Shown one piece after another: positions 33,935 to 42,019 of a stretch of DNA of 64,000 nucleotides (positions within the stretch are counted from its first letter, which is position 1; every line of letters begins with the position of its first letter). The DNA is taken from positions 68,011-132,010 of the forward strand of contig CALBKM010000029.1 of the NCBI GenBank assembly GCA_937895705.1. Reading direction: 5' to 3'. Both the position numbers and the translations under genes were made by a program. The notes below the pieces were generated by a model. It was not told the DNA's origin and searched no databases. It worked only from the letters and a program-made list of their open reading frames with translations. The stretch comes from an uncultured Clostridia bacterium. Lineage in GTDB: Bacteria; Bacillota; Clostridia; Lachnospirales; Lachnospiraceae.

Positions 33935-34462
33935 ATGGCTCAAAATCCAATTGTAACATTTACTATGGAAAACGGCGAGCAAATCCGTGCGGAACTTTAT
34001 CCTGAAATTGCTCCGAACACTGTTAACAATTTTATTTCCCTTGTAAACAAGGGCTACTACAACGGCCTTATCTTCCACCGTGTCATCAGTGGTTTCATGA
34101 TTCAGGGCGGCTGTCCGGACGGCACCGGTATGGGCGGTCCGGGTTATTCCATTCCGGGTGAGTTCTCTATGAACGGTTTTAAGAACGATCTGCGTCACAC
34201 CGAGGGTGTTCTTTCCATGGCTCGTGCCCAGCACCCGGATTCCGCAGGCTCCCAGTTCTTCATTATGCACAGAACTTCTCCGCATCTTGACGGTTCCTAT
34301 GCTGCATTCGGTAAGGTAATCGAAGGCATGGACGTGGTAAACCGCATTGCAGAAGTACCGACCAACTGGTCCGACCGTCCTGCACATCCGCAGGTAATGA
34401 AGTCTGTTACCGCAGAAACCTTTGGCGTTACCTATGACGAACCGGAGAAATTGGCTAAATAA
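33935..34462 (+). CDS. Peptidyl-prolyl cis-trans isomerase, cyclophilin type
   Basis: A 175-residue cytoplasmic cyclophilin that speeds proline isomerisation during folding. The active-site segments are intact: FHRVISGFMIQGG (about 47-59, with catalytic Arg), MARAQHPDSAGSQFFI (about 90-107) and DGSYAAFGKVIEGMDVV. There is no signal peptide. AGGAGGTCATT precedes the ATG. It has its own consensus promoter and a terminator, so it is a single-gene unit, probably well expressed. Confidence 0.96.
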   Translation: MAQNPIVTFTMENGEQIRAELYPEIAPNTVNNFISLVNKGYYNGLIFHRVISGFMIQGGCPDGTGMGGPGYSIPGEFSMNGFKNDLRHTEGVLSMARAQHPDSAGSQFFIMHRTSPHLDGSYAAFGKVIEGMDVVNRIAEVPTNWSDRPAHPQVMKSVTAETFGVTYDEPEKLAK

Positions 34463-34473
34463 CTTGGCTTTTC

Positions 34474-34502
34474 AACCGGAATGCTTATCCCCGGTTCTTT
34501 TA
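34474..34502 (+). terminator. Terminator of the cyclophilin gene
   Basis: AACCGG (34474-34479) and CCGGTT (34491-34496) around an 11-base loop, then CTTTT. It is a short stem and may allow readthrough into the deacetylase gene. Confidence 0.55.
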
Positions 34503-34542
34503 AAGTCAGATTTTGTTGTTTCACTTATTTTGGAGGGTTAAA

Positions 34543-35916
34543 ATGAAAAAAAGAATACTTGCATTGCTTTCCGTACTCTGCCTGACTGTGGGTATGTTTG
34601 GCGCATGCGGAAAGAACGAAGAAACCAATATCGATCCTACTGCGGAAATCACCGCTACCGTAGCACCGTCTTCCGAGGAAAGAGGCGACGGACCGGTTGC
34701 CGAAACGCCTGAACCGACGGCTACAACCGCTCCGACCGCCACACCGGAGCCGACGGCTACCCCTGTACCGACCAAGGCACCGACCGCAGGTCCGACGGAA
34801 TTAACTTATAACTTTAACGACCTTACATACAACACTTCCTACGGCACCACTTACACCGTACTGGATGACGGTTCCATTTCCTTACAGTATGATTCTATTT
34901 ATCAGGAAATCAAACTGGCACTTCCGCAGACTCTCGACATGAGTTACTGCACCGGCGTTTCCGTAAAGATGAAAAGCGAAATCGGTAACCTTGCGGTTAA
35001 ACTTTACGACGAAGGTTTTGCGGAAGTTGCCATTACTTACGACGGTATGACAAGCGGCATTGCCGATAAATCTATTACCCCGGACCCGGCTTCTAAGGTT
35101 GCCGGCATCGGACTTATGGCTTGTGATAACAATATGACCGACTACTCTTTGTTTGATGCCACCGTATATTCCGTTACCTTTAAAATGAAAGATGGCTGGG
35201 ATTCCGGAGCACCGGCACCGACCGCCACTCCGATTCCTGTTGACCCGAATGACACCGGCATTTGGGAAAATAATGCTGATATCTCCTGGATTGACACATC
35301 TAAGCCGATGATTGCTTTCACATTTGATGACGGTCCGGTCGGTACCGCCGACACGGCTACTTCCGTTCGGATTCAGAATGCACTTGCGGCAGCCGGCCAG
35401 CATGCTACTTTCTTTTACTGGGGTAACTCCTTAAATAAGGCCACCGAAGCCGAGATTAAGCGTGCGTATGATATGGGCTTTGAAATCGGTAATCACACCC
35501 ATTCCCATCAGGACCTTACGAAGTTGACTGCCGAAAAGGCATTAGATGAGGTTATGAAGCAGGCAGACAAATTATCCGCCATTACCGGTCTGGAGCACTT
35601 CCTTGTTCGTCCGCCGTATCTTTCCACCAACACTACGGTAAAGAATACGGTACGCGAGCCGATGATTAACTGCAGCATCGACAGTAAGGACTGGGCAGGT
35701 GCTACCGCAGATCAGATTATCAACACCATTAACACCCAGAAAAAAGACGGGGCCATCGTGTTAATGCACGAAACCTACACTTCCACCGCTACCGCTATGG
35801 AAACTTTAATTCCGCAGCTGGTTGCAGAAGGCTGGCAGATTGTTTCCGTATCCGAGCTTTTCAAAGCAAAGGGTCTGGAACTCAAAGATGGCCAGGTTTA
35901 TAACAACGCAAGATAA
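34543..35916 (+). CDS. Polysaccharide deacetylase lipoprotein (NodB domain)
   Basis: A 457-residue surface protein. The signal peptide ends in FGAC with Cys22 as lipid site. A Thr/Pro/Ala-rich linker (about 35-85, repeats of PTAT/PEPTA) leads to a beta-sandwich-like domain (about 90-215) of carbohydrate-binding character. After a second Pro/Thr linker comes the NodB homology domain from MIAFTFDDGP (about 255) with metal motif HTHSHQD, RPPYLSTN, and LMHETYTSTAT as the final motif. Such enzymes remove N-acetyl groups from peptidoglycan or other glycans. TGGAGGGTTAAA sets the start at 34543. Confidence 0.92.
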   Translation: MKKRILALLSVLCLTVGMFGACGKNEETNIDPTAEITATVAPSSEERGDGPVAETPEPTATTAPTATPEPTATPVPTKAPTAGPTELTYNFNDLTYNTSYGTTYTVLDDGSISLQYDSIYQEIKLALPQTLDMSYCTGVSVKMKSEIGNLAVKLYDEGFAEVAITYDGMTSGIADKSITPDPASKVAGIGLMACDNNMTDYSLFDATVYSVTFKMKDGWDSGAPAPTATPIPVDPNDTGIWENNADISWIDTSKPMIAFTFDDGPVGTADTATSVRIQNALAAAGQHATFFYWGNSLNKATEAEIKRAYDMGFEIGNHTHSHQDLTKLTAEKALDEVMKQADKLSAITGLEHFLVRPPYLSTNTTVKNTVREPMINCSIDSKDWAGATADQIINTINTQKKDGAIVLMHETYTSTATAMETLIPQLVAEGWQIVSVSELFKAKGLELKDGQVYNNAR

Positions 35917-35932
35917 TCGTTTCAAAAAGTTT

Positions 35933-35965
35933 AAGGGAACCGCTCGGACGGTTCCCTTTCTTTTT
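35933..35965 (+). terminator. Terminator of the deacetylase gene
   Basis: AAGGGAACCG (35933-35942) and GGTTCCCTT (35950-35958) followed by TCTTTTT. Confidence 0.85.
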
Positions 35966-36001
35966 ACTCTTTTGGTAGTATTACGAATAATCTATATATA
36001 A

Positions 36002-36038
36002 CAAAAATGTCCCTCAAGTCATTAAACTTAAGGGACAT
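36002..36038 (-). terminator. Terminator of the DUF1508 gene
   Basis: Minus strand: ATGTCCCTTAAGT pairs with ACTTGAGGGACAT around TTAATG, followed by TTTTGTT. Confidence 0.85.
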
Positions 36039-36060
36039 CCATTCTTACCTATGTACCGAA

Positions 36061-36426
36061 TTACTTCTCAATCTTAGCATCTACTGCGTTCTTCTTTACG
36101 CTCTCAACACCGTTTAAGCAGGAATTCTTTGCCTTGTAACCCTCACCGGTAGCAATTACCTGACCGTTGGTTGCCTTTAAACGGAAACGGAATTCGCCGG
36201 CCTTGTCCTGATAGACTTCGAACTTCGGATTCTTAACTGCTACCACTTCATCAGCGGTCTGGTCTTCAACACCAGCAACCGGAGCATTCTTCATAACGCT
36301 CGCAATACCCTTCTTACAAGCAGCCTCCGTGGTATACACTTCGCTGGTAGCAATAACTTCGCCGTTGCCTGCCTTTAAGTCAAACTTAACACCGCTTGCA
36401 ACTTCCTTGATAACAAACTTACCCAT
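36061..36426 (-). CDS. DUF1508 (YegP-like) protein, two repeats
   Basis: A 121-residue protein made of two DUF1508 repeats. Repeat one is GKFVIKEVASGVKFDLKAGN with EVIATSEVYTTEAACKKGI; repeat two is PKFEVYQDKAGEFRFRLKAT with QVIATGEGYKAKNSCLNGV. Each is a small beta-beta-beta-alpha unit; two stack into one compact domain. The biological role of the family is not established. The start MGKFVI follows AGGAGGATTAGATTT. It is a stand-alone gene with promoter and terminator. Confidence 0.88.
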   Translation of the reverse strand: MGKFVIKEVASGVKFDLKAGNGEVIATSEVYTTEAACKKGIASVMKNAPVAGVEDQTADEVVAVKNPKFEVYQDKAGEFRFRLKATNGQVIATGEGYKAKNSCLNGVESVKKNAVDAKIEK

Positions 36427-36472
36427 AAATCTAATCCTCCTTAGCATAATATCACATAAAATTGATATATTT

Positions 36473-36501
36473 ATCTTATCACATTGCGGATATACCGTCA
36501 A
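36473..36501 (-). promoter_or_regulatory. Promoter of the DUF1508 gene
   Basis: Minus strand: TTGACG (36496-36501), 17-base spacer, TAAGAT (36473-36478). Directly upstream of the -35 box (about 36506-36532) are two near-copies of GAAGAAACTTG. Confidence 0.7.
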
Positions 36502-36560
36502 GTAATAGTTCAAGTTTCTTCCAAGTTCTTCACTGTATATACAGTATTGCTATCAATTGA

Positions 36561-37262
36561 TTAAAACTCATTCTCTGTTTCGAACTCGCCGATAACATTC
36601 CGAATATCAGACAAAGAAAAACCTTTCCGATATAAGGACATAACATATTTCTTTTTCTTCTCTTCATCTACTGTCTCAGGACGATATCCCTTCTTACGAA
36701 GAAACGCACGAATTGCTTCCTGCTCCGGAGAAACAAATTCTCCGCAACCGCCTTCGTCACAATCTCCATCCGAAGCCATGAAGGAATGTTCCTCGCGATA
36801 GCGTTCCTTTGCAGCTGACAACGCCTCCCGAGCAAGTTCTTTCTCAAACCCCTTCTGCAACATCTTTTGCTTAATCTCCCGCTCACTGTGACGGGAAAGC
36901 AAAGAAAAGGCATACCGTTCGGCAAAAGACAAATCATCCACATAGTGAAGTTCCGAAAGCCAGGAAAGCACCTCTTCGGTTACCGCATCCGGATATCCGT
37001 CGGAAGAAAGCTTCTTTGTCACCTCGCCTACAGTGTATTCCTTCTTTCCCAAAAGCATCAACGAGCGCCTCTTCGCCCTTGGCAAAAACACGGTCCGCTC
37101 AAACTCTGCCAAGTTCTCCTCCGACACATTAGTTTCTCTGCCTTCGGCAAAATCCGAAAATCCCAGGCTACGCAAATCTCCCGGATAACACCGGCAATAT
37201 CGCTCTCCGTTTAAACTAAGTGAATACTTTCTTCCGGTTTTCTCCTTTAATTCTAAAATCAT
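36561..37262 (-). CDS. recX: Regulatory protein RecX
   Basis: A 233-residue RecX, which binds RecA filaments and modulates strand exchange. Three-helix repeats are visible: ALSLLGKKEYTVGEV-type (about 70), WLSELHYVDDLSFAERYA (about 95) with RHSEREIKQKMLQKGF, and a C-terminal RKKGYRPETVDEEKKKKYVMSLYRKGFS. A Gly/Cys-containing insert (about 160-175) is unusual. The start MILELK at 37262 follows GAGGCAGGGTAAG. It lies 74 bases downstream of recA on the same strand, the usual pairing. Confidence 0.88.
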   Translation of the reverse strand: MILELKEKTGRKYSLSLNGERYCRCYPGDLRSLGFSDFAEGRETNVSEENLAEFERTVFLPRAKRRSLMLLGKKEYTVGEVTKKLSSDGYPDAVTEEVLSWLSELHYVDDLSFAERYAFSLLSRHSEREIKQKMLQKGFEKELAREALSAAKERYREEHSFMASDGDCDEGGCGEFVSPEQEAIRAFLRKKGYRPETVDEEKKKKYVMSLYRKGFSLSDIRNVIGEFETENEF

Positions 37263-37336
37263 CTTACCCTGCCTCACTAACATAGCAGGCTGCCGCACGA
37301 ATACCGTACAGCAGCCCGACTGACTACGATTCCTTA

Positions 37337-38362
37337 TTACTCCTCCACACCGGAAACGGACGCACCTTCATTAAAGCCGTATACTTCACGAACCTTAGCC
37401 TCTACTTCGTCCATAACCTCCGGATGCTCCTTTAAGAACTGCTTTGCATTCTCACGGCCCTGACCGATTTTCTCATCGTTATAGGCAAACCATGCGCCGC
37501 TCTTCTGGATAATATTCTCCTCTACGGCAAGGTCTAATACATCCCCCTCCTTGGAAATGCCCTGACCGAACATAATATCAAACTCAGCCTCACGGAAAGG
37601 CGGAGCCACCTTGTTCTTTACAACCTTTACACGGGTCCGGTTACCTACCACCTCACCGCCAGCCTTTAAAGCCTCGATACGACGCACATCCAGACGAACG
37701 GAAGCGTAGAACTTCAGCGCACGTCCGCCGGTGGTAGTCTCCGGATTACCGAACATTACGCCTACCTTCTCACGGAGCTGATTGATAAAGATAACGATAC
37801 AATTGGACTTGCTGATCACTGCGGTCAGCTTACGAAGAGCCTGGGACATCAAACGAGCCTGTAAGCCCACATGGGAATCTCCCATGTCGCCCTCAATCTC
37901 CGCCTTCGGCACAAGAGCCGCCACGGAGTCCACAATTACGATATCCACCGCACCGGAACGTACCATGGTCTCGGTAATCTCTAACGCCTGCTCACCGTTG
38001 TCCGGCTGGGAAATATATAAATTATTGATATCTACTCCGATATTCGACGCGTACACCGGATCAAGGGCATGCTCTGCGTCAATAAAGCCTGCGATACCTC
38101 CCCGCTTCTGCACCTCAGCCACCGCATGCAAGGCTACCGTCGTCTTACCGCTGGACTCCGGACCGTAAATTTCCACGATACGTCCCTTCGGAAAACCACC
38201 CAAGCCCAGAGCCGCATCCAGACTCAGGGAACCGCTCGGTACCACTTCTACATTCATATTCGCACCGGTGTCGCCAAGCTTCATCACGGAACCCTTACCG
38301 TACTGCTTCTCAATCTGCTGCAGGGCCGACTCCAATGCTTTAATCTTCTCTGTATTTGCCAT
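37337..38362 (-). CDS. recA: Recombinase RecA
   Basis: The 341-residue DNA strand-exchange ATPase and SOS co-protease. Walker A GPESSGKT is at residues 67-74, Walker B at VIVDSVAAL (about 141), and the L1/L2 DNA loops are around MSQALRKLT and GNPETTTGGRALKFYAS. The start MANTEK is fixed by GGAGGATTTATTT; a longer frame to 38437 runs through the promoter leader. Transcription is controlled by an SOS box. Co-transcription with recX is likely. Confidence 0.99.
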   Translation of the reverse strand: MANTEKIKALESALQQIEKQYGKGSVMKLGDTGANMNVEVVPSGSLSLDAALGLGGFPKGRIVEIYGPESSGKTTVALHAVAEVQKRGGIAGFIDAEHALDPVYASNIGVDINNLYISQPDNGEQALEITETMVRSGAVDIVIVDSVAALVPKAEIEGDMGDSHVGLQARLMSQALRKLTAVISKSNCIVIFINQLREKVGVMFGNPETTTGGRALKFYASVRLDVRRIEALKAGGEVVGNRTRVKVVKNKVAPPFREAEFDIMFGQGISKEGDVLDLAVEENIIQKSGAWFAYNDEKIGQGRENAKQFLKEHPEVMDEVEAKVREVYGFNEGASVSGVEE

Positions 38363-38405
38363 AAATAAATCCTCCTCCGAATTCATTCTTCGTTCATATG
38401 TTCGT

Positions 38406-38417
38406 GAACAAATGTTC
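38406..38417. promoter_or_regulatory. SOS box (LexA/DinR operator) of recA
   Basis: GAACAAATGTTC matches the Gram-positive SOS consensus GAAC-N4-GTTC exactly. It lies 12 bases downstream of the recA -10 box, in the initial transcribed region. A second, imperfect half-site (TTCATATGTTC) adjoins it. Confidence 0.85.
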
Positions 38418-38428
38418 TTCTTAAGATT

Positions 38429-38457
38429 ATAATACAACTATCTGTTCTGTTTGTCAA
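38429..38457 (-). promoter_or_regulatory. Promoter of recA
   Basis: Minus strand: TTGACA (38452-38457), 17-base spacer, TATTAT (38429-38434). Confidence 0.85.
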
Positions 38458-38502
38458 CCGATTTTTCAAAAATATTTGGGAAAATAATGTTCCGACAGGA
38501 AC

Positions 38503-38532
38503 TAAAAAGGACATGCTTATTATAGCATGTCC
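38503..38532 (-). terminator. Terminator of the DUF3137-like gene
   Basis: Minus strand: GGACATGCT-ATAATA-AGCATGTCC followed by TTTTTAG. It closes the four-gene membrane operon. Confidence 0.85.
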
Positions 38533-38554
38533 TCTATTATTTGTAAAGTATCTT

Positions 38555-39409
38555 CTACTTGAAAGTACGGATAAACTCCTGCGCGATGGAAAGCTCCTTT
38601 ATAATTTCGCTGTTCATGGATGCATCATACTTTTTAAATAACTTCGGCTTCAAGACACTGTTTTTATTCGGCCAGAAGGCATATAACCATCCCTGCTTTA
38701 CCGTCAAGACAATTCTGCGGCCGGTTCGGTTCTGCAAATCAGTCAAACGCCGGATAAAATCCTCGTTAATTAAAGCCTTTGCCTTATCCGGTTGGGAGGA
38801 ATTTACCTTGAACATGCTGTCAAAGCTGTCATTTCCGATTTTAAATTCCTTTCCCATGACAAGAACACAAACATCCGCATCCTTGTGGTAAATGTTGGTC
38901 TGGGTTGCGTCCGGAAGGGAGGTCGGGAACGCAAGAAATGTACCGTCATATTCCAAGGAGGAACCGTCTTTGCTTGTTCTGACATTACGGACATCCGCCT
39001 GGATAAACTTAACTCCGTCGGCGACACCGCTTAAATAACAGTCGGAAAAATACTTATCGGTAGTAAACAATCCTGATTTGAAAATCAACGCCGGTTGGAG
39101 GCCCGCATTGTATTCAAACTCCATGTCTTCGTATAAGGCACCGCCGTTTAAGGCAGATTCAATCATAACCTTTTTGAAGGTAGAACGATACTCCGCCAGG
39201 GCACGGTTCTTGGCTAACTTCGCCCAGAGTGTGGAAAGAAACATCCAAGGGAATACAAAGCCCGCTGCACCGGATATAAATTCTTCCTGTGAAATTCCCA
39301 CCAAAATTCCGATTAAGAGCGGAATTCCGATGCATACCACATACTTGATTACTCGATTGATAATCGCTGCTTTTCTGATCTTTTCTAAGTTTTCCAATTC
39401 CGGATTCAT
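38555..39409 (-). CDS. DUF3137-like membrane protein
   Basis: A 284-residue protein with two adjacent hydrophobic helices near the N-terminus (about 20-40 and 45-65), then a soluble cytoplasmic domain. The overall plan and the segments FKKVMIESALNGGALYEDMEF and SDCYLSGVADGVKFIQADV resemble DUF3137 proteins, whose function is unknown. The start at 39409 follows AAAGGAGAGTGTCT. It is the last gene of an operon with two other small membrane proteins and a lipoprotein. Confidence 0.7.
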   Translation of the reverse strand: MNPELENLEKIRKAAIINRVIKYVVCIGIPLLIGILVGISQEEFISGAAGFVFPWMFLSTLWAKLAKNRALAEYRSTFKKVMIESALNGGALYEDMEFEYNAGLQPALIFKSGLFTTDKYFSDCYLSGVADGVKFIQADVRNVRTSKDGSSLEYDGTFLAFPTSLPDATQTNIYHKDADVCVLVMGKEFKIGNDSFDSMFKVNSSQPDKAKALINEDFIRRLTDLQNRTGRRIVLTVKQGWLYAFWPNKNSVLKPKLFKKYDASMNSEIIKELSIAQEFIRTFK

Positions 39410-39448
39410 AGACACTCTCCTTTATTTCTTTTGTTTATGATACATTAA

Positions 39449-40714
39449 TTACTCTTCCTCTTCCACCAGATTCATAATGGTATCGTCAACATCTTCCCAA
39501 GCCGCATCGGAAAGCACGGTATCATTTAAATTTACATTATACGTACGCTCAACCGCATCTAAGGTGCCTGCCGAAGCCGCATGCTTCTCCAATACCGCCA
39601 CCATCAGTTCCGTATATTCCTTCTCCATGGCATCATACTCTTCGTAAGACAGCGTTTCGTAATCCACGTCAAAATACTTGTCGGTGTACGCATCGGTTGC
39701 CTCAAATAAATCCTCATCGATTACGTAGAAGAAATTCGTCGGGTACAGGGTTACGGTCATGGTACCCATATTAAATTTGCTGACATCAACGCTCTTTACC
39801 TCCCACTTTACCTTGGAAAGAACTTCCTTGGACACTGCATTCACACGATTTCTTACATCAGTGGTAATGTACTCTTCGGTAATATCGGTATAGTACAGCA
39901 AACATTCCGTAAAACATTCAATTTCCGCATCGTAAAGCTCTCGAGCTCCTTCCGGAGAATTCATGTTCATACTTACATAATCGTCAAAATCCGCATAGAA
40001 GCTGGCCTTCATAGCCGCATCGAAGTAAAACTTTGCTGCTTCTTCCACACCCTTCTGGGCTACGAAAGCATCCCAGTACTCCTCCGCAGAAACCATACTG
40101 AAGTACACACGGAAGAACGGATACTCAGTCGTATCGTTATCTATTACATCCAATTCCACATAACACTGTCCCTGCTCATCATCACTGAAGTAGTAAATAG
40201 CCTCCAAATCATTTTGGGAATCTCCTTTGGCATCCGGCTCACCGTATGCTGCCAGAATATCTTCCGGATTGTTTCTCTTAGTCATACCCTTCGGGAATAC
40301 CACATCCACTTCTGAGGTAGACATCTTCAAAGAATATACGATACAATCCTCAACCGAAGCTTCTTCATCGGAGTCATTGTACACCGTCATTTGTACATAA
40401 TCCTTATTCTCCTCATCAAACAGTTCGAAGGTAGTACTGATATAATACGGTTTCAGACGAAATTCCGCAACATTATCATACTTAGCAGATACATGCCAGC
40501 CGTTATTTAACCAATCCGACAGCGGCATCGGGAACTGATAAATCACACCGTCAATGACAAACTGTCCGCTGGTAAGCTCGTCGGAAATCTTTGCCGCACT
40601 CTCTTCGATGAACTTCTCATCATCTACATCCATGTTCATACCGGAACACCCTGCAAAGCTCGGTGCCAGTACCAGTACCATAACCAAACACAACATCTTA
40701 CGTAATTTTTTCAT
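39449..40714 (-). CDS. Lipoprotein of unknown function
   Basis: A 421-residue lipoprotein whose signal peptide ends in FAGC, giving Cys23 as lipid site. The mature protein is strongly acidic and Tyr-rich. Two parts are suggested: residues about 50-215 (beta-rich, with IDGVIYQFPMPLSDWLNNGW) and a helical part (about 215-420) ending in a Glu run (NLVEEEE). No known domain was recognised; the first part looks like small ligand-binding lipoproteins of Firmicutes. The ATG at 40714 follows AAAGGAGAATAGTG. It is third in the operon. Confidence 0.65.
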   Translation of the reverse strand: MKKLRKMLCLVMVLVLAPSFAGCSGMNMDVDDEKFIEESAAKISDELTSGQFVIDGVIYQFPMPLSDWLNNGWHVSAKYDNVAEFRLKPYYISTTFELFDEENKDYVQMTVYNDSDEEASVEDCIVYSLKMSTSEVDVVFPKGMTKRNNPEDILAAYGEPDAKGDSQNDLEAIYYFSDDEQGQCYVELDVIDNDTTEYPFFRVYFSMVSAEEYWDAFVAQKGVEEAAKFYFDAAMKASFYADFDDYVSMNMNSPEGARELYDAEIECFTECLLYYTDITEEYITTDVRNRVNAVSKEVLSKVKWEVKSVDVSKFNMGTMTVTLYPTNFFYVIDEDLFEATDAYTDKYFDVDYETLSYEEYDAMEKEYTELMVAVLEKHAASAGTLDAVERTYNVNLNDTVLSDAAWEDVDDTIMNLVEEEE

Positions 40715-40742
40715 CACTATTCTCCTTTAATCTCGTTTGTAT

Positions 40743-41252
40743 TTATCTCGGAAAATACGTCTCATTCCGGATTTCGCAGCCCTCATTTAACGTGTCCGAC
40801 TGTACTCTATATGAATCTCCCCCGTCCGCCTCATAAAACTCCCTAAATTCCTCGTACGGAAACACATCCGCATTCTTTAATATCTCCTGTCCACGTACCG
40901 GTAAAACATCCAAAACTGCCACCTCTTTTATACCACAGTTCTGACATTGAAGCAAATAGATTTTACAGGCTCTGCTTCCCGATGGAACCTGGGACAACTC
41001 TTTCACCGGAGTCGTAGAATGTATGTAATACGATGCACTGCAATCATGCTTTTCGTCAAACCGCACCGGCAATATACGAAAATGTTCGCTAAGCTCAATC
41101 ATATTCCCCTTACATACATCGCAAATATTTCCTTTTTTCTCCGCCGACTTAATAATTCCCCTTACAATAAGCGGCCACACATACCGACCGAAGATAACCA
41201 AAAGAAATAAAATCCCCGGTGTCCATGCCAAAATCGATACAATTATATCCAT
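40743..41252 (-). CDS. Small membrane protein with Cys-pair zinc motif
   Basis: A 169-residue protein with one N-terminal transmembrane helix (about 5-28) and a cytoplasmic region carrying two cysteine pairs, CDVC (about 44-47) and CQNC (about 104-107). The spacing is suited to a zinc ribbon split by an inserted beta part. No family was recognised. GTAGGAGGTGCTTT precedes the ATG. It is second in the operon, 10 bases after the first gene. Confidence 0.6.
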   Translation of the reverse strand: MDIIVSILAWTPGILFLLVIFGRYVWPLIVRGIIKSAEKKGNICDVCKGNMIELSEHFRILPVRFDEKHDCSASYYIHSTTPVKELSQVPSGSRACKIYLLQCQNCGIKEVAVLDVLPVRGQEILKNADVFPYEEFREFYEADGGDSYRVQSDTLNEGCEIRNETYFPR

Positions 41253-41262
41253 AAAGCACCTC

Positions 41263-41835
41263 CTACTGTGCCGCCCCCTTTGTACGCTCTAACAGCTCTG
41301 CGTATGCATCTGCCTTCGAAATGGCTTCCATCACCTCTCCGGACTTTAAACTATACATGTTTCTTGAGGTAAAGGTTGGAACCTTGGTACACTTTCCTTC
41401 ATAAACAAACTGAAAATATACATATCTTGTGCCGCCTAGCGGTCCCTTCATATAATCGGACTTGATATCCGTAATGTTCTTTGCGGAAATCACCACAAAC
41501 TCCGTCGGATTCAAATAATAGATATAACCGATTCTGCCCGTTGCCTCGTCAATTTTTAAGATAGCATTATTGGTGGTAAAGGTACTGCAATTCTGAAAGG
41601 ATAAGGCCCGCTCGTCCTTTTCCAATGTCTTTTTCATCAGTCGGTCCGTAATGAAGTTAGACTCTGTATGGAAAACAAAAAACATAATCCCGAATATGAA
41701 TACAAACATAACCATGAATCCGCCGAATCCTGCCAAGTTTCCGCCGATGATTCCGATGATCAGACTTGCAATTGCGGACAATCCCAATACGCTTCCGATT
41801 AAAATTAAGATGTAGTTCCAGTTTACTTTTTTCAT
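41263..41835 (-). CDS. Membrane protein with PH-like soluble domain
   Basis: A 190-residue protein: two hydrophobic helices (about 8-30 and 37-56) followed by a soluble domain of alternating beta strands (YIYYLNPTEFVVISAKNIT, YVYFQFVYEGKCTKV) and a final helix, the pattern of bacterial PH-like membrane proteins. No family was recognised by sequence. It is the first gene of the operon, with AAGGAGAGAAAAGCAA before the ATG and the operator-bearing promoter 100 bases upstream. The layout resembles the DUF3137-like protein at the other end of the operon. Confidence 0.6.
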   Translation of the reverse strand: MKKVNWNYILILIGSVLGLSAIASLIIGIIGGNLAGFGGFMVMFVFIFGIMFFVFHTESNFITDRLMKKTLEKDERALSFQNCSTFTTNNAILKIDEATGRIGYIYYLNPTEFVVISAKNITDIKSDYMKGPLGGTRYVYFQFVYEGKCTKVPTFTSRNMYSLKSGEVMEAISKADAYAELLERTKGAAQ

Positions 41836-41900
41836 TTGCTTTTCTCTCCTTAATTAAATTAGTTTTTTTGTTTTTGATGATATGTACACTATCTATCTCT

Positions 41901-41948
41901 TTGATATTATCATTTCAACAATATCTTACATCATTATGATACTATCAT
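41901..41948. promoter_or_regulatory. Pair of TGATAnTATCA palindromes (candidate operator)
   Basis: Site one is TTGATATTATCAT (41901-41913). Site two is ATGATACTATCAT (41936-41948), a perfect 13-base palindrome. The centres are 35 bp apart. Site two contains the whole -10 hexamer of the promoter that drives the four-gene membrane operon, so a bound protein would block RNA polymerase. No regulator gene lies next to it. Confidence 0.55.
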
Positions 41949-41964
41949 TTTAATAATATGTCAA
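41936..41964 (-). promoter_or_regulatory. Promoter of the four-gene membrane operon
   Basis: Minus strand: TTGACA (41959-41964), 17-base spacer, TATCAT (41936-41941). The -10 box is embedded in a palindrome. Confidence 0.75.
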
Positions 41965-41969
41965 GTGCT

Positions 41970-42014
41970 TTTTTTTAAAAAATTTAGGAAGTACCGAAAA
42001 TCATCAGTACTTCC
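41970..42014 (-). terminator. Terminator after rapZ
   Basis: Minus strand: GGAAGTAC pairs with GTACTTCC around a 12-base loop, followed by TAAATTTTTT. It lies directly after the rapZ stop. Confidence 0.8.
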
Positions 42015-42019
42015 CTATT

